A stretch of 46,569 bases of DNA from Candidatus Heimdallarchaeota archaeon. Its GTDB lineage: Archaea; Asgardarchaeota; Heimdallarchaeia; Hodarchaeales; Hodarchaeaceae. Under the pieces are notes generated by a model. The model was not told the origin of the DNA and ran no database searches. It was given only the letters and a program-made list of their open reading frames with translations. The position numbers and the translations under genes were made by a program. Shown piece by piece: positions 33,655 through 43,418 of this stretch. Every line of letters begins with the position of its first letter. Position 1 is the first letter of the stretch. The stretch lies in assembly GCA_019057635.1 (NCBI GenBank), contig DXJL01000101.1:1-46569 (forward strand), given 5' to 3'.

Positions 33655-34986
33655 CTAAACTATTTTTATATATTCATAAGCCTTAATTGTGGTCTCAAAT
33701 CCGTAATGAATATTCTGGAATTCTTTTCGGAATTCTGATACTTCCTGTGCAACAATTAGCGGATCCTTTTTGTCCACAATTACAGATTTAAAGAAATCTG
33801 CAATTGTAATCATATCTGGTTCTTTCATTCCAAGTCTAGTAACTTCTTGGGATCCGATTCGAATCCCTCCGGGATTTAAATAATTACGTTTTTCTAAGAT
33901 GTCCCAAGGTAATAAATTTCTATTCGCAACAATATGAGCCTTTTCTAGCCTTTGTTCAACATCTGCACCCAAACCGATTGTATCTTGGAAGTTGGTGATA
34001 TCAACTAACAATGTGTGTGATTCGGTGAACCCTTTATCAGGACATACTACCTTGAATCCACTCTCATATAGTGCTTGTCCTAAGGCCTTTGCGTTGAGAA
34101 TAATTTGTTTTGCATACGCTTCACCAAATTTTAAAAATTCCGCAGCTGCTACCGCAAGACCAGCCACATGCATTAAATGATGATTTGATGTCATTCCAGG
34201 AAATGCAGCCGATTTGATCCTTTCTGCAAGTTCATCTTGAGACGCTATTACAATTCCTTTCTGAGGACCAGGAAAAGTTTTATGCGTTGACATGGTCATT
34301 GTATCTGTTCCTTCCTTTATGGGATCTTGGAATTGTTTTCCCGCTATCAATCCTGCTACATGGGCTGCATCGTAATTCACATGAGCTCCTATTTCATGAG
34401 CAACAGGAATAAGTTCCTCAAGCGGGTGAGGAAAAAGGAAAACACTTGCGCCAAACTGAACAAGCTTTGGTTCTTTTTCACGGAATGCTTTTATTGCCGC
34501 ATCAACATCAATATTTAATCCATATCGATCAAAAGGTATATAGTCAACATCTAACCTTGAAACAGCACCTGCTGTTCCTCCAATAAATGAACCTGACTTC
34601 GCAGAAAGAGGGCCAGAGCTGATATGCCCTCCTACAGGTATTGAAATCGCCATCATTTTATCATGAGCTTTTGTAAAAGCAGTATAGACAGTTAGGTTGG
34701 CTACAACACCTGATATAGGTCGAGCGTCTATAAAAGGAGCCTTATATAGCTGTTTCAAGAGTTTTAAAGTTAATTCTTCCATATCATCGAAATATTCGTT
34801 CCCTGGATAGACTCGTTCCCCTATCCATCCTTCTGCATATCTATGTGCTAAATCAGAAATCGCTACTTCTCGTACTGCAGGGCTTGTTAAATTTTCTGAA
34901 GCAATTAAGGGGATTGCATTATTCCAATACTCATGATGAGCTTTGAGAATACCTCGGATTTTTCTAAATGTTGGATCATCGGTCAA
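33655..34986 (-). CDS. glyA: Serine hydroxymethyltransferase
   Basis: PLP enzyme interconverting serine and glycine with transfer of a C1 unit to a (methano- or tetrahydro-) pterin. 443 residues, within the archaeal range. IASENLTSPAVRE, GERVYPGNEYFDDME, the substrate region ARPISGVVANL and the PLP lysine in TMSTHKTFPGPQKG are visible. TTG start at 34986. Divergent from gcvT with about 195 bp between them, an obvious place for shared control of glycine metabolism. Confidence 0.96.
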   Translation of the reverse strand: MTDDPTFRKIRGILKAHHEYWNNAIPLIASENLTSPAVREVAISDLAHRYAEGWIGERVYPGNEYFDDMEELTLKLLKQLYKAPFIDARPISGVVANLTVYTAFTKAHDKMMAISIPVGGHISSGPLSAKSGSFIGGTAGAVSRLDVDYIPFDRYGLNIDVDAAIKAFREKEPKLVQFGASVFLFPHPLEELIPVAHEIGAHVNYDAAHVAGLIAGKQFQDPIKEGTDTMTMSTHKTFPGPQKGIVIASQDELAERIKSAAFPGMTSNHHLMHVAGLAVAAAEFLKFGEAYAKQIILNAKALGQALYESGFKVVCPDKGFTESHTLLVDITNFQDTIGLGADVEQRLEKAHIVANRNLLPWDILEKRNYLNPGGIRIGSQEVTRLGMKEPDMITIADFFKSVIVDKKDPLIVAQEVSEFRKEFQNIHYGFETTIKAYEYIKIV

Positions 34987-35181
34987 TTTAATTCCACACG
35001 CTTTCTACTGTTTATAAAATAAAATTGACAATAGTTTTAAAATAAATTTCTCACCCTTCTTTCAATTATTACAAAGTTCATTAATTCATGAGAAATAACT
35101 TGTTTTCAGATTATTATTCTCCTTTTACAGCCACATGTAGGCTTGAAACGTAGAAAAATTCAAAAAATGTTGTGAAAACAA

Positions 35182-36330
35182 ATGCAAACACAATTATATG
35201 CTTGGCATGCAGAAAATGGCGATATCGTCGATTTTGCAGGCTTTCAAATGCCTGTAATGTATACATCCATAATTGAGGAACATATGGCGGTTAGAAATGC
35301 TGTTGGTTTGTTTGATGTTTCTCATATGGGACGAATGTGGATTCAAGGAAAGGATTCTGAAAAATTTCTCAACGCTCTGGTGCCAAGAGACCTTTCGAAA
35401 ACCAATGTAGGGAGAGCATCATATACTTTCTTGCTCAATGAACTTGGAGGCTTTCGAGATGATTTAGTCTTTGAACATATTGAAGAAAATAAGTGGTTGC
35501 TGGTTTGGAATGCAGGAAATTATGAAAAGATCCTACACTGGATTAAATTATTATCAGCCTTGATTAATCACTTTTCCAAATTGGACATCGAAATAATTAA
35601 TATTTCATCTTCATCTGCGATGTATGCCTTACAAGGTCCGAAGGCAGAGGCTGTGTTAAAACGAGTTATACCAGAGAATGCAACCCCTCCTTCTTCTTGG
35701 AATGTTTTACAAACAACAATTGATAGCTGTGATGTAATTGTCTCAGGTACAGGGTATACTGGAGAGTCAGGCTATGAAATTATAGTATTTAATACATCAA
35801 ATGAAGAGAACACAAATGCGGTCAATGTCTGGACGAAATTACTTGTAGAAGGTAAGCAATTTAACATAAAACCCTGTGGGTTGGGAGCACGCGATTCTCT
35901 AAGATTGGAAGCTGGTTATCATCTCTATGGAAATGATATATCAGAATGTATTAATCCACTTGAAGCGGACTTGTTTTTTCCTCCGTTTATTCATATAAAC
36001 AAATCTTCCTTTATAGGTAAGCCCCAACTTGAAATGTTGAAAGAAAAACCTCTTCAAAAGATTCGAGTAGGCTTAATTTCTATGAAAAGAGGACCTAGTC
36101 CCCGTTCAGGATTAAAATTGTTCCAAGGGGAAAAAGAAATAGGTGTTATTTCATCTGGTGGTTTTTCTCCCATTTTAAACATTGGTATTGGAATGGGTTA
36201 CATACTACCAGAGCACAATGTTGAAAATGGAATATTACAATTCCAAGTCCGAAATAAGATGCATGATGTAAAAATACAGAAATATCCTCTTTATGATCCT
36301 GATATGTATGGAAAATCAAGGAAAGATTGA
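35182..36330 (+). CDS. gcvT: Glycine cleavage system T protein (aminomethyltransferase)
   Basis: Transfers the methylene group from aminomethyl-lipoyl-GcvH to the pterin carrier and releases ammonia. 382 residues. VDFAGFQMPVMYTSIIEEH, VGLFDVSHMGRMWIQG, GTGYTGESGYEI and CGLGARDSLRLEAGYHLYG are the family patterns, the last including the folate-site region. Divergent from glyA. Its stop lies 3 bp from the end of the convergent 1865-residue gene, so 3' ends nearly touch. Confidence 0.95.
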   Translation: MQTQLYAWHAENGDIVDFAGFQMPVMYTSIIEEHMAVRNAVGLFDVSHMGRMWIQGKDSEKFLNALVPRDLSKTNVGRASYTFLLNELGGFRDDLVFEHIEENKWLLVWNAGNYEKILHWIKLLSALINHFSKLDIEIINISSSSAMYALQGPKAEAVLKRVIPENATPPSSWNVLQTTIDSCDVIVSGTGYTGESGYEIIVFNTSNEENTNAVNVWTKLLVEGKQFNIKPCGLGARDSLRLEAGYHLYGNDISECINPLEADLFFPPFIHINKSSFIGKPQLEMLKEKPLQKIRVGLISMKRGPSPRSGLKLFQGEKEIGVISSGGFSPILNIGIGMGYILPEHNVENGILQFQVRNKMHDVKIQKYPLYDPDMYGKSRKD

Positions 36331-36333
36331 GCA

Positions 36334-39300
36334 CTACTTCTTTTTCTTCTTTTGCTTGCCTTTCTTTCCAGATTCCCCAGTTATTGATCCTAATTCAGAT
36401 AAAGCGTCTGAAAATAAATCTATTAAATCAGGTGGTTTCACTTCAGCTGGTTTTGGAGTTTGTGGTTCAGAGATTTCCTCGTAGGACACTTCTGGAATTC
36501 CAAAGATATCTTGTGTGTCACCAGATTCGTCTTCAACAAGGGCATCCACAACAGAGTCTAAAGAACTGGTTATGTCGGTATCGAACAGACTTTTCGTTTC
36601 TTTAGTTGGTTCTGGTTCGTGTCTAGGAGGTAACACTCTTTCTGTATCTACCAGCGCCATTTCTAATTCTTCAAGGTCAGGTAGACTTTGAAGCTGTTTC
36701 TTCTTCTCACTTTCCAAATCAGGTTCTAATTGAAGCGACTTTAATTGTGTGGGTTTTACTACTTCTTCTTTGGGTTTATAGGATGATTTCAGAGTACTTA
36801 AATCTGGAGTTCCAGACGTAACTTCAACTATAGTAGGAGATATTACTGGTTTAGGTTCACTGATTTTATCTGGTGAAGGAGTAGTTGCTCCTTTTCTTAA
36901 TAAACGCCCAAAAGTATCGACTTCCCACTCTTCCTCACTAGCAGAGGGTTCTTGTTCAGACAGTGATCGTAACACATCAGCTCCCCTCTTTTTGGAATCT
37001 TCTCGAGAGCTAAACAGTGTGGTTACTTCATTATCGGATAGTGTTACACCTTCTTTGCCTTGTTGGCTAACTTCAGGAAATAATTCTTCTTCAACTGATA
37101 ATGATACTTGTGAGACCTCTTCAGGGGAAGGATCAAGTGAAAATAAGCTCGAAACTTCATCATCACTCAGTATGGTGGATACTTCGGCCTCATCCTGTTT
37201 CGGAGGGATTTCCAAAACTTCACTGCTTATTTGCGGTTGCCCTTTTAAAGATGGTTTGTCTTCCAATAACTGAGAGATTTGAGGTTCTGGTTCTTGAATT
37301 ACCTTTGGAGTTTCCACTTGTTCTTGTAGTGGTGATTCTGGTTTGATTCCTTTAATAAAATCGACAATCTCTTTATCTTCTTCTTCGGTATCGGGCTCAA
37401 TGACTTTTTCTAAAAGGGGTTCTTCACTCGCTGTGATTAACTCCGCTGTGTCAACCAAAGTTGGAGTTACTGCGTCAACTTCGATTAATTGTCTGTCCTT
37501 TACTGATTTTGACTTCAAAAAGTTGCTACGTTCTTCTGAAAGGTGTTTAAAGTCCTTTTTAAATTTCTTGGGCTGTATACCCAATTCCTCAATATTATTT
37601 CTAATTTTCTTTGCTTTTTCAGTATCGTTTATGTCAGCAACGTAATTTAACATGAAAACTAGAATTCCACCCATATCCTCTGAACGGTTTATCATATTGG
37701 CTAATTTACTCATATATTCTAGATATCTAGATACAAGATTAAGATTATCGGTTGAAATTGCCACGGTAATTATCTCACAACAATTTCTGAAGAGTTCATC
37801 CAGATCCTCCAATTCTTCCAGTTTTTCTATTGTTTGTTGAAAAGCTGCTAGCACTGAGTCGTCTGAAATAGTGCAAAGGTATTTAGTGAGTAAAACTAGT
37901 AGTTGTGCTTCGTGTTTTTTGGCCTTATATTTACTGCAAATGTATATTCCTCTCTCAAATGTACGAATGGCTCTTTTTGAGGATGAGTATTGAGTTGCGA
38001 GATTATTATAGATAGTAACTACTCCATCAAAATCATTTGCTCCTCGTAGATAATCTGCAGCAAGATAAGCATACTCTGAGGCTAGATCAGGATTCTCAAA
38101 CGCTACCATTTGTGCAAATTTATCACAGACTTTTGCCCCTAGGTGATTTTTCTCTGCAGATAGTTCAGGGTTAGTTGTAATATGTTGAATCAACTTATCT
38201 GCAAACTCTCTTGCTTTTTCAATGTTAGATTTTCGAACTAAACTTTGAACGAAGTCCAGAGATTTATTTAAAAGATCCGAAAATGGTAAACTTGATCTTT
38301 CTGACAATATTGACATTAATTTCATTGCCTCAACAGCAAAACCAAACTCTGTCAATTTATTTGTGTATTTATATACCAAGTTATCTCCTAGATCTACAAG
38401 AGCACTTCCATACACAAGGTTAACTAATGAAATTATACCATCTGCACTGTCAAAGGTTAATGAAGAAGATTCAATTAGTTGATCAAAGAATTTTTCAGAA
38501 TACTTTATGTATTCCTCGAGTGGAGGAGAAAGAACCTCATTCACAACCGTAAGTAGCGCAACATCAGGATATTTTGTTAATAACGGATCAACGACTTTCT
38601 TTGTGATTTTCTTGAAGTCATCTTTCTCGCGATGAATTTCTATTATCTTGCGAAATACTTGAAGAGAAGGCTCTTTGACATTTTTAAAAGTAATATTGAA
38701 AATCTTATGAAGAAATTCAAGTGCTTTATCTGATTTATTGTCTTCCTCAAAGAGAGTTGCGACATTAAGAGCGAATTTGATAGCAGATAAATAGTCTTCG
38801 TTATCTAGAGTAATTTTGGCATATTCTTTTATCGATTGGATAGCGATTTTGTATTGTTGATGAGTTTTACCGAATCTAAATATTAGATCGGTCATTTTAG
38901 CTGCGTCTTCAAACTGGTCAAATTCTAAAAATCTATTTCTCATTTTTCCGAGATATTTGATGACATCAGGAATGCTGCCAGAGCTCTCTATATAACGAGC
39001 ATTTTGGACACTAAAAATGTATGCGTCTTGAAACATGCTCTGTTCTAATTGCCTATCAATGATGTTAGTCACAATTTCTATACATTTCTTATATTCTTCT
39101 TTTGCCTCATATTCTTTTAGTATGATGTCAGTAATTTTTTGTGATAATTCAACTGAATAATCAAGTAGGACTTCTTGATATTTCACCAAGACTTCAAGCG
39201 CTCCTTGATCATCTCCCATCCGTCTATAAGCTTCAGCAATCTCAAAAACGTATTTTTGGACAAGATCAACTCTTTGAGTACTTTCCAAAAGATGGTCAAC

Positions 39301-41931
39301 GAAACGACTTATTGAGTCAATTGCTCTCGTATACTCACTTTGTTTACCTTGGAGGATTACTAGCTGATCCAAGATTGACGCCGCTCTATCAACCTCATTC
39401 GTTGTTAATAGATCTTTTATGAACTTCTGCAGCAAATCATAATCACTATGATCTGACTGTAACATTAAGCTAGAGATGTAACGAATATATTCGAAAATCA
39501 TATCGTTTTGGCCATACTCTCTTAATTTGTCTATAAATTGGCAACAAAATTTAATTACATCCTTTATTTTCTTTGTTTCCAACAACCGAGATAATTCTAA
39601 ATTAATCATCTCTTGAGCGGTAAGAAAAGCATGACTCACATGCATTTCATCAACATATTTCAGAACAATTTTCTCCCTCTTCTTAGGGTCATCAATTGTT
39701 TGAAGAGCGGTCTGAATAAAGGATTTAGCGCGATCTTTCATCCCTAATTTCCCCAGTAAATCGCCCATTGCGAGCTGTTTTTCTATTCGACGAGAATCAT
39801 CATCTTTGTATGCTTTACTAATGAGATCTTCAACAAACTGCAAATAATTTTTTGCCGCCTCTATTTCTTTTAATTCAGTGAGTCCCCTCACTACTCCAAG
39901 GCTAAAATCAACAGCTTCTTCAACCTTTTTCAATTCATAAAAAAGCTTTATTGCTTGATTACTAAGTTCACACGCTTTTACATATGTTTCTGAATTCATA
40001 AGTGCTTTTGAAGCTTCCAATGCGATTTCTAAAGCTTTTTCCTTCTTTCCCTGAGTCTCCAGGGTAAGGATTAATCGATTAACGTATCTTTGATAATGAG
40101 ATTTTTCTTGGATCTCTTTTAATAATTGTGTTGTCTCTTCAAGCGTGCTCAGAATTTCAAAATTAGCTTTACGTTCTTCTTGTACTCCCAGTGCAGAGTC
40201 AACTAAGAAAATAATGTCCTCCAAGAATCCATCTCTTTGCTCCTTTGAGAGTGTGTCCCCACTTGCTCCTATCTCTTTTATGGCAAAGTGGGCATAACGA
40301 AGAGCATTCTCCCACATTACTACTGGGAGTCGAGCATGCTTATAATACTCCGCTTGTTTTTTAGCCAAAAGTAAGATTGTTGATATTGAATCAGGTACTA
40401 TTTTTTCAGACAAGTAGTAATCTAAAACTAAATCACATAAATTCGCTGCATTCAAATGTTTATTTTGATCGGCCAGCATCTCTATAGATTCAAATACGAA
40501 TTCAACAGATGATTCCATATCAATTTTGAGCAGATCTGAGATCAATTCTGATTGAAGCTTCACAACTTTGGAATCTTTTCCTTGATCTATCAGGGATTTC
40601 ACAAGTTTTCTCCCAAATCGTAGGATACCCTTAGAATTGTTTTCTTTACGAAATCGCTTGAGCAAAACTTCAGTGATTTTCGAGGCGGCTTTAAGATTCC
40701 CCTCTGCTTCATTCTGTTCAATAATTTTTAAGAAGTGACCAACAGCCACATTACTGATGATTTGGTCCATTGGCTTTGTTGCTAAATTGCCAATAGTCTG
40801 AAAAATCAATTCTGAAGCATCGTACAAGTAACTAAAAGAGATTTGGGGTATTTCCTGATTTATCAGACGAGCAATTTCATCCTGATCAATTTTTATTCCT
40901 GTAGGGGCGGAAATTGAACCATCAGACTTACGAAAACGTAAAAACCAATCATCAAATTTTCTGAGTACAATACAATCCACTCCACCCGAATGAACAATCT
41001 CCACTTCTTTAACAGGAAGAGGTTGTCCTACTTCTACGACTTCTTTAACCTTGTTGATAAATTTATCAAAATCATCAGCCTTACTGAATTCAGACATGTC
41101 AAAATCGGATAAATCAACAAGTGTCACTTCATCTTGTTTTAAGGTAGTAGCTGATTTTGACTTTAAAATGGGTGAAGGATCATCGACATCAACTATAGTG
41201 TCCATTTGAGGAATTGAAACAGTATCTTCAGATTCAAATTTCTCTGGATTTAAAATTAGTGATTCAATTTGCTCTGCAGAATCATATATTGCAGAAAAGG
41301 AAAGAAAATCAATTCCTGATTCACTGATTAATTCTACAACTTTATCTTGATTTACATCGTCTTTAGAATAGACTTTTCTCTGTAGCAATTCATCATTGCG
41401 AGATAAAACTACAGCAAATTTCCCTTCGGGAGTATAATAAATTGTGGCAAATCCTGATTTCGAGTGCAGCATTTTGATCTTTTTTAGTTCTTTATCTCCA
41501 GGAGGAATTGTCAGAATCCTACTTGATGTTCCTGCGGCTGTATCTTCAACAATCTCATCTCCCTCCTCTAGTACATCTTCAGTTAGTATACCGAACTTTT
41601 CAGTTACATCATTAACATCTCGCGTTATTGGAGTCGAAGCAGGTTCATCTTCTATTGAGAAAGCCTGAAATTCATCCTTAATTGTATTCACAAGTAGATC
41701 AGAGATTTCAAAGATTGCAGAAAAACTAAAAAATTCCACTCCCGCCTCACTCAAGAGATCCACCATCCTATCCTGATTAAGCTTGTTTTGAGAGAGAGAA
41801 GCGGTATTTATTTGTCTATCATTCTGGAAAAAATTCAGTACGTACCGATCTCTGCTTTCTCTAATCTCAACTTCTACCCCAGAAGTAGAGGGAAGCTCTA
41901 TCCGAACCAGTTTTTCGTTTCGGGTTGCCAT
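36334..41931 (-). CDS. Giant protein: triplicated N-terminal domain, helical solenoid, acidic tail (1865 residues)
   Basis: Three related segments of about 75 residues open the protein (about 9-84, 151-226 and 309-380). Each has a beta-rich first half and then a helix ending in the motif FFSFSAIF, FLSFSAIY or ISFSYLY, after a shared QD-x-(M/V/I). From about 390 to 1470 it is almost wholly amphipathic helix pairs, like a TPR or coat-protein solenoid. From about 1485 on it is acidic, Pro/Ser-rich and probably disordered, with two copies of LSD(D/N)EV(S/T)(S/T)LFS, an SLFDTDI segment and a lysine-rich end (GKKGKQKKKKK). No membrane span or signal peptide. The plan recalls eukaryotic trafficking scaffolds but I see no homology to a named one. 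Monocistronic. Confidence 0.85.
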   Translation of the reverse strand: MATRNEKLVRIELPSTSGVEVEIRESRDRYVLNFFQNDRQINTASLSQNKLNQDRMVDLLSEAGVEFFSFSAIFEISDLLVNTIKDEFQAFSIEDEPASTPITRDVNDVTEKFGILTEDVLEEGDEIVEDTAAGTSSRILTIPPGDKELKKIKMLHSKSGFATIYYTPEGKFAVVLSRNDELLQRKVYSKDDVNQDKVVELISESGIDFLSFSAIYDSAEQIESLILNPEKFESEDTVSIPQMDTIVDVDDPSPILKSKSATTLKQDEVTLVDLSDFDMSEFSKADDFDKFINKVKEVVEVGQPLPVKEVEIVHSGGVDCIVLRKFDDWFLRFRKSDGSISAPTGIKIDQDEIARLINQEIPQISFSYLYDASELIFQTIGNLATKPMDQIISNVAVGHFLKIIEQNEAEGNLKAASKITEVLLKRFRKENNSKGILRFGRKLVKSLIDQGKDSKVVKLQSELISDLLKIDMESSVEFVFESIEMLADQNKHLNAANLCDLVLDYYLSEKIVPDSISTILLLAKKQAEYYKHARLPVVMWENALRYAHFAIKEIGASGDTLSKEQRDGFLEDIIFLVDSALGVQEERKANFEILSTLEETTQLLKEIQEKSHYQRYVNRLILTLETQGKKEKALEIALEASKALMNSETYVKACELSNQAIKLFYELKKVEEAVDFSLGVVRGLTELKEIEAAKNYLQFVEDLISKAYKDDDSRRIEKQLAMGDLLGKLGMKDRAKSFIQTALQTIDDPKKREKIVLKYVDEMHVSHAFLTAQEMINLELSRLLETKKIKDVIKFCCQFIDKLREYGQNDMIFEYIRYISSLMLQSDHSDYDLLQKFIKDLLTTNEVDRAASILDQLVILQGKQSEYTRAIDSISRFVDHLLESTQRVDLVQKYVFEIAEAYRRMGDDQGALEVLVKYQEVLLDYSVELSQKITDIILKEYEAKEEYKKCIEIVTNIIDRQLEQSMFQDAYIFSVQNARYIESSGSIPDVIKYLGKMRNRFLEFDQFEDAAKMTDLIFRFGKTHQQYKIAIQSIKEYAKITLDNEDYLSAIKFALNVATLFEEDNKSDKALEFLHKIFNITFKNVKEPSLQVFRKIIEIHREKDDFKKITKKVVDPLLTKYPDVALLTVVNEVLSPPLEEYIKYSEKFFDQLIESSSLTFDSADGIISLVNLVYGSALVDLGDNLVYKYTNKLTEFGFAVEAMKLMSILSERSSLPFSDLLNKSLDFVQSLVRKSNIEKAREFADKLIQHITTNPELSAEKNHLGAKVCDKFAQMVAFENPDLASEYAYLAADYLRGANDFDGVVTIYNNLATQYSSSKRAIRTFERGIYICSKYKAKKHEAQLLVLLTKYLCTISDDSVLAAFQQTIEKLEELEDLDELFRNCCEIITVAISTDNLNLVSRYLEYMSKLANMINRSEDMGGILVFMLNYVADINDTEKAKKIRNNIEELGIQPKKFKKDFKHLSEERSNFLKSKSVKDRQLIEVDAVTPTLVDTAELITASEEPLLEKVIEPDTEEEDKEIVDFIKGIKPESPLQEQVETPKVIQEPEPQISQLLEDKPSLKGQPQISSEVLEIPPKQDEAEVSTILSDDEVSSLFSLDPSPEEVSQVSLSVEEELFPEVSQQGKEGVTLSDNEVTTLFSSREDSKKRGADVLRSLSEQEPSASEEEWEVDTFGRLLRKGATTPSPDKISEPKPVISPTIVEVTSGTPDLSTLKSSYKPKEEVVKPTQLKSLQLEPDLESEKKKQLQSLPDLEELEMALVDTERVLPPRHEPEPTKETKSLFDTDITSSLDSVVDALVEDESGDTQDIFGIPEVSYEEISEPQTPKPAEVKPPDLIDLFSDALSELGSITGESGKKGKQKKKKK

Positions 41932-42010
41932 AATTACTCGTTCATCCTATGTAGATAAATGATATATTGTGTCTTCTAAAAGATTTTCTAATTCTAAACA
42001 AGGCTAATAT

Positions 42011-42034
42011 CTGTATAGGTTTGTTTCTATACAG
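42011..42034. repeat. Perfect 8-bp inverted repeat between the giant gene and pepT
   Basis: CTGTATAG and CTATACAG flank an 8-base spacer GTTTGTTT. It lies about 80 bp before the giant gene's ATG and about 46 bp after the pepT stop (both genes on the minus strand), so it could be an operator for the former or a transcript-end hairpin of the latter. Confidence 0.55.
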
Positions 42035-42080
42035 GTGAGTGTTAAAGTGGACTGTATTAACAAAACTCTTCCATTGGTGA

Positions 42081-43331
42081 TCATTCAGAGGCTCTCTCGA
42101 CGTAAATTTGCACTAGATTTATAATTGTTTCAACTGATTTCTCCAAGGCGACAACGGGAACAAATTCCTTTTTACTATGAAAATTCATCGCTCCAGAGAA
42201 TATATTCGGAGTTGGTAGACCACGATAACTTAAACGAGCGCCATCTGTTCCTCCACGTATGGCTTTCTTGATGACAGGAATACCTGTTCGTTTGATTGCT
42301 TCCTCGGCATTCATCATAACTTCAGGGACTTCATCTATCTTATATTTCATGTTTTTGTACGATTCTTTGATAGTTAAATTGATTTTGGAATAAGGATATT
42401 TTTCCTGAATATGATTTGTAAACTCTTCTACATTCCGAATCTTTTGTCTAAGCTGTTCAAAATCAAAATCCCGGATAATAAACTTTAATTTTGCCTCATT
42501 AACAGAAGCTGAAGATTCATATGGATGATAATAACCTTTTTTCTTTTCTGTTGTTTCAGGTGACTCATCTATAGGAAAATTTTGAATAATATCAGCTAGA
42601 ATTCTGATAGCATTTATCATTTTACCTTTAGCATACCCTGGATGACAGTTAAAACCCGTTATCTGTATATCCCCTCCTGCGGCATTAAAAGTTTCAGATT
42701 CTAAAACTCCCATTTCATCCCCATCAATCGTATATCCAAAATCTGCCTTTAAGGATTCAACATCAAGTCCATCAACACCACGACCTACCTCTTCATCTGG
42801 AGTAAATACAATTTTAATAGTTCCGTGTTTCAATTTAGGATCGGCCTTCAACTTTGTTAAAGCAGCCATAATTGCCGCCACTCCGGCTTTATTATCTCCT
42901 CCTAATAATGTAGTCCCATCAGATGTTACTATATCACTACCAACGAATTTCAGTAGCGCGGGTGTGTCTTTAGGTGATATTACAATATCTAGATTTCCAG
43001 GAAGTTGTATGTCACCTCCTTGATAGTTATTAACAATTTGGGGTTTGACCTTATCTCCTGCTTCTTCTGGAGAAGTATCCATATGAGCAAAAAAGCAAAC
43101 TACAGGTACTGTCTTTGTAATCTCGGGTGTTAAATTTGATGGTAGTGTTGCAATGACATAACATTCATCGGATACAATGGTATCCACTATTCCAAGTTCT
43201 TTGAGCTCCTGAACAAGTATATTTGCAAGGTCAAACTGCCGTTTAGTACTTGGAATAGTTTCCTCATCCTCCTTACTAGTTGTGTGGATTGTAACGTATT
43301 TTAAAAAGCGTTCTAAAACATCTGATGGCAT
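42081..43331 (-). CDS. pepT: Peptidase T-like tripeptide aminopeptidase (M20B)
   Basis: Dinuclear zinc exopeptidase that releases the N-terminal residue of tripeptides. 416 residues. Zinc and active-site segments: FFAHMDTSPE, GGDNKAGVAAIM, FTPDEEVGRGV, the IDGDEMG segment and the final NFHSKKEFVPV, all intact. ATG at 43331 is preferred (GGTG six bases before); an ATG at 43343 would add four residues. PepT is mainly a bacterial family, so horizontal acquisition is plausible. It may complement the M1 aminopeptidase in peptide breakdown. Confidence 0.95.
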   Translation of the reverse strand: MPSDVLERFLKYVTIHTTSKEDEETIPSTKRQFDLANILVQELKELGIVDTIVSDECYVIATLPSNLTPEITKTVPVVCFFAHMDTSPEEAGDKVKPQIVNNYQGGDIQLPGNLDIVISPKDTPALLKFVGSDIVTSDGTTLLGGDNKAGVAAIMAALTKLKADPKLKHGTIKIVFTPDEEVGRGVDGLDVESLKADFGYTIDGDEMGVLESETFNAAGGDIQITGFNCHPGYAKGKMINAIRILADIIQNFPIDESPETTEKKKGYYHPYESSASVNEAKLKFIIRDFDFEQLRQKIRNVEEFTNHIQEKYPYSKINLTIKESYKNMKYKIDEVPEVMMNAEEAIKRTGIPVIKKAIRGGTDGARLSYRGLPTPNIFSGAMNFHSKKEFVPVVALEKSVETIINLVQIYVERASE

Positions 43332-43418
43332 TATGGACACCATCTACAACATGTAAAAGTGAGATTTTATTTCTTTTAGAAATAGAAAAAAGGAAAGGAA
43401 TGGAGATAATAGGGTGGT

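Noticed and set aside
36992..37645. Several plus-strand ORFs opposite the tail of the giant protein
   Set aside because: Ser-rich antisense of an acidic disordered tail; no start signals or conserved motifs.
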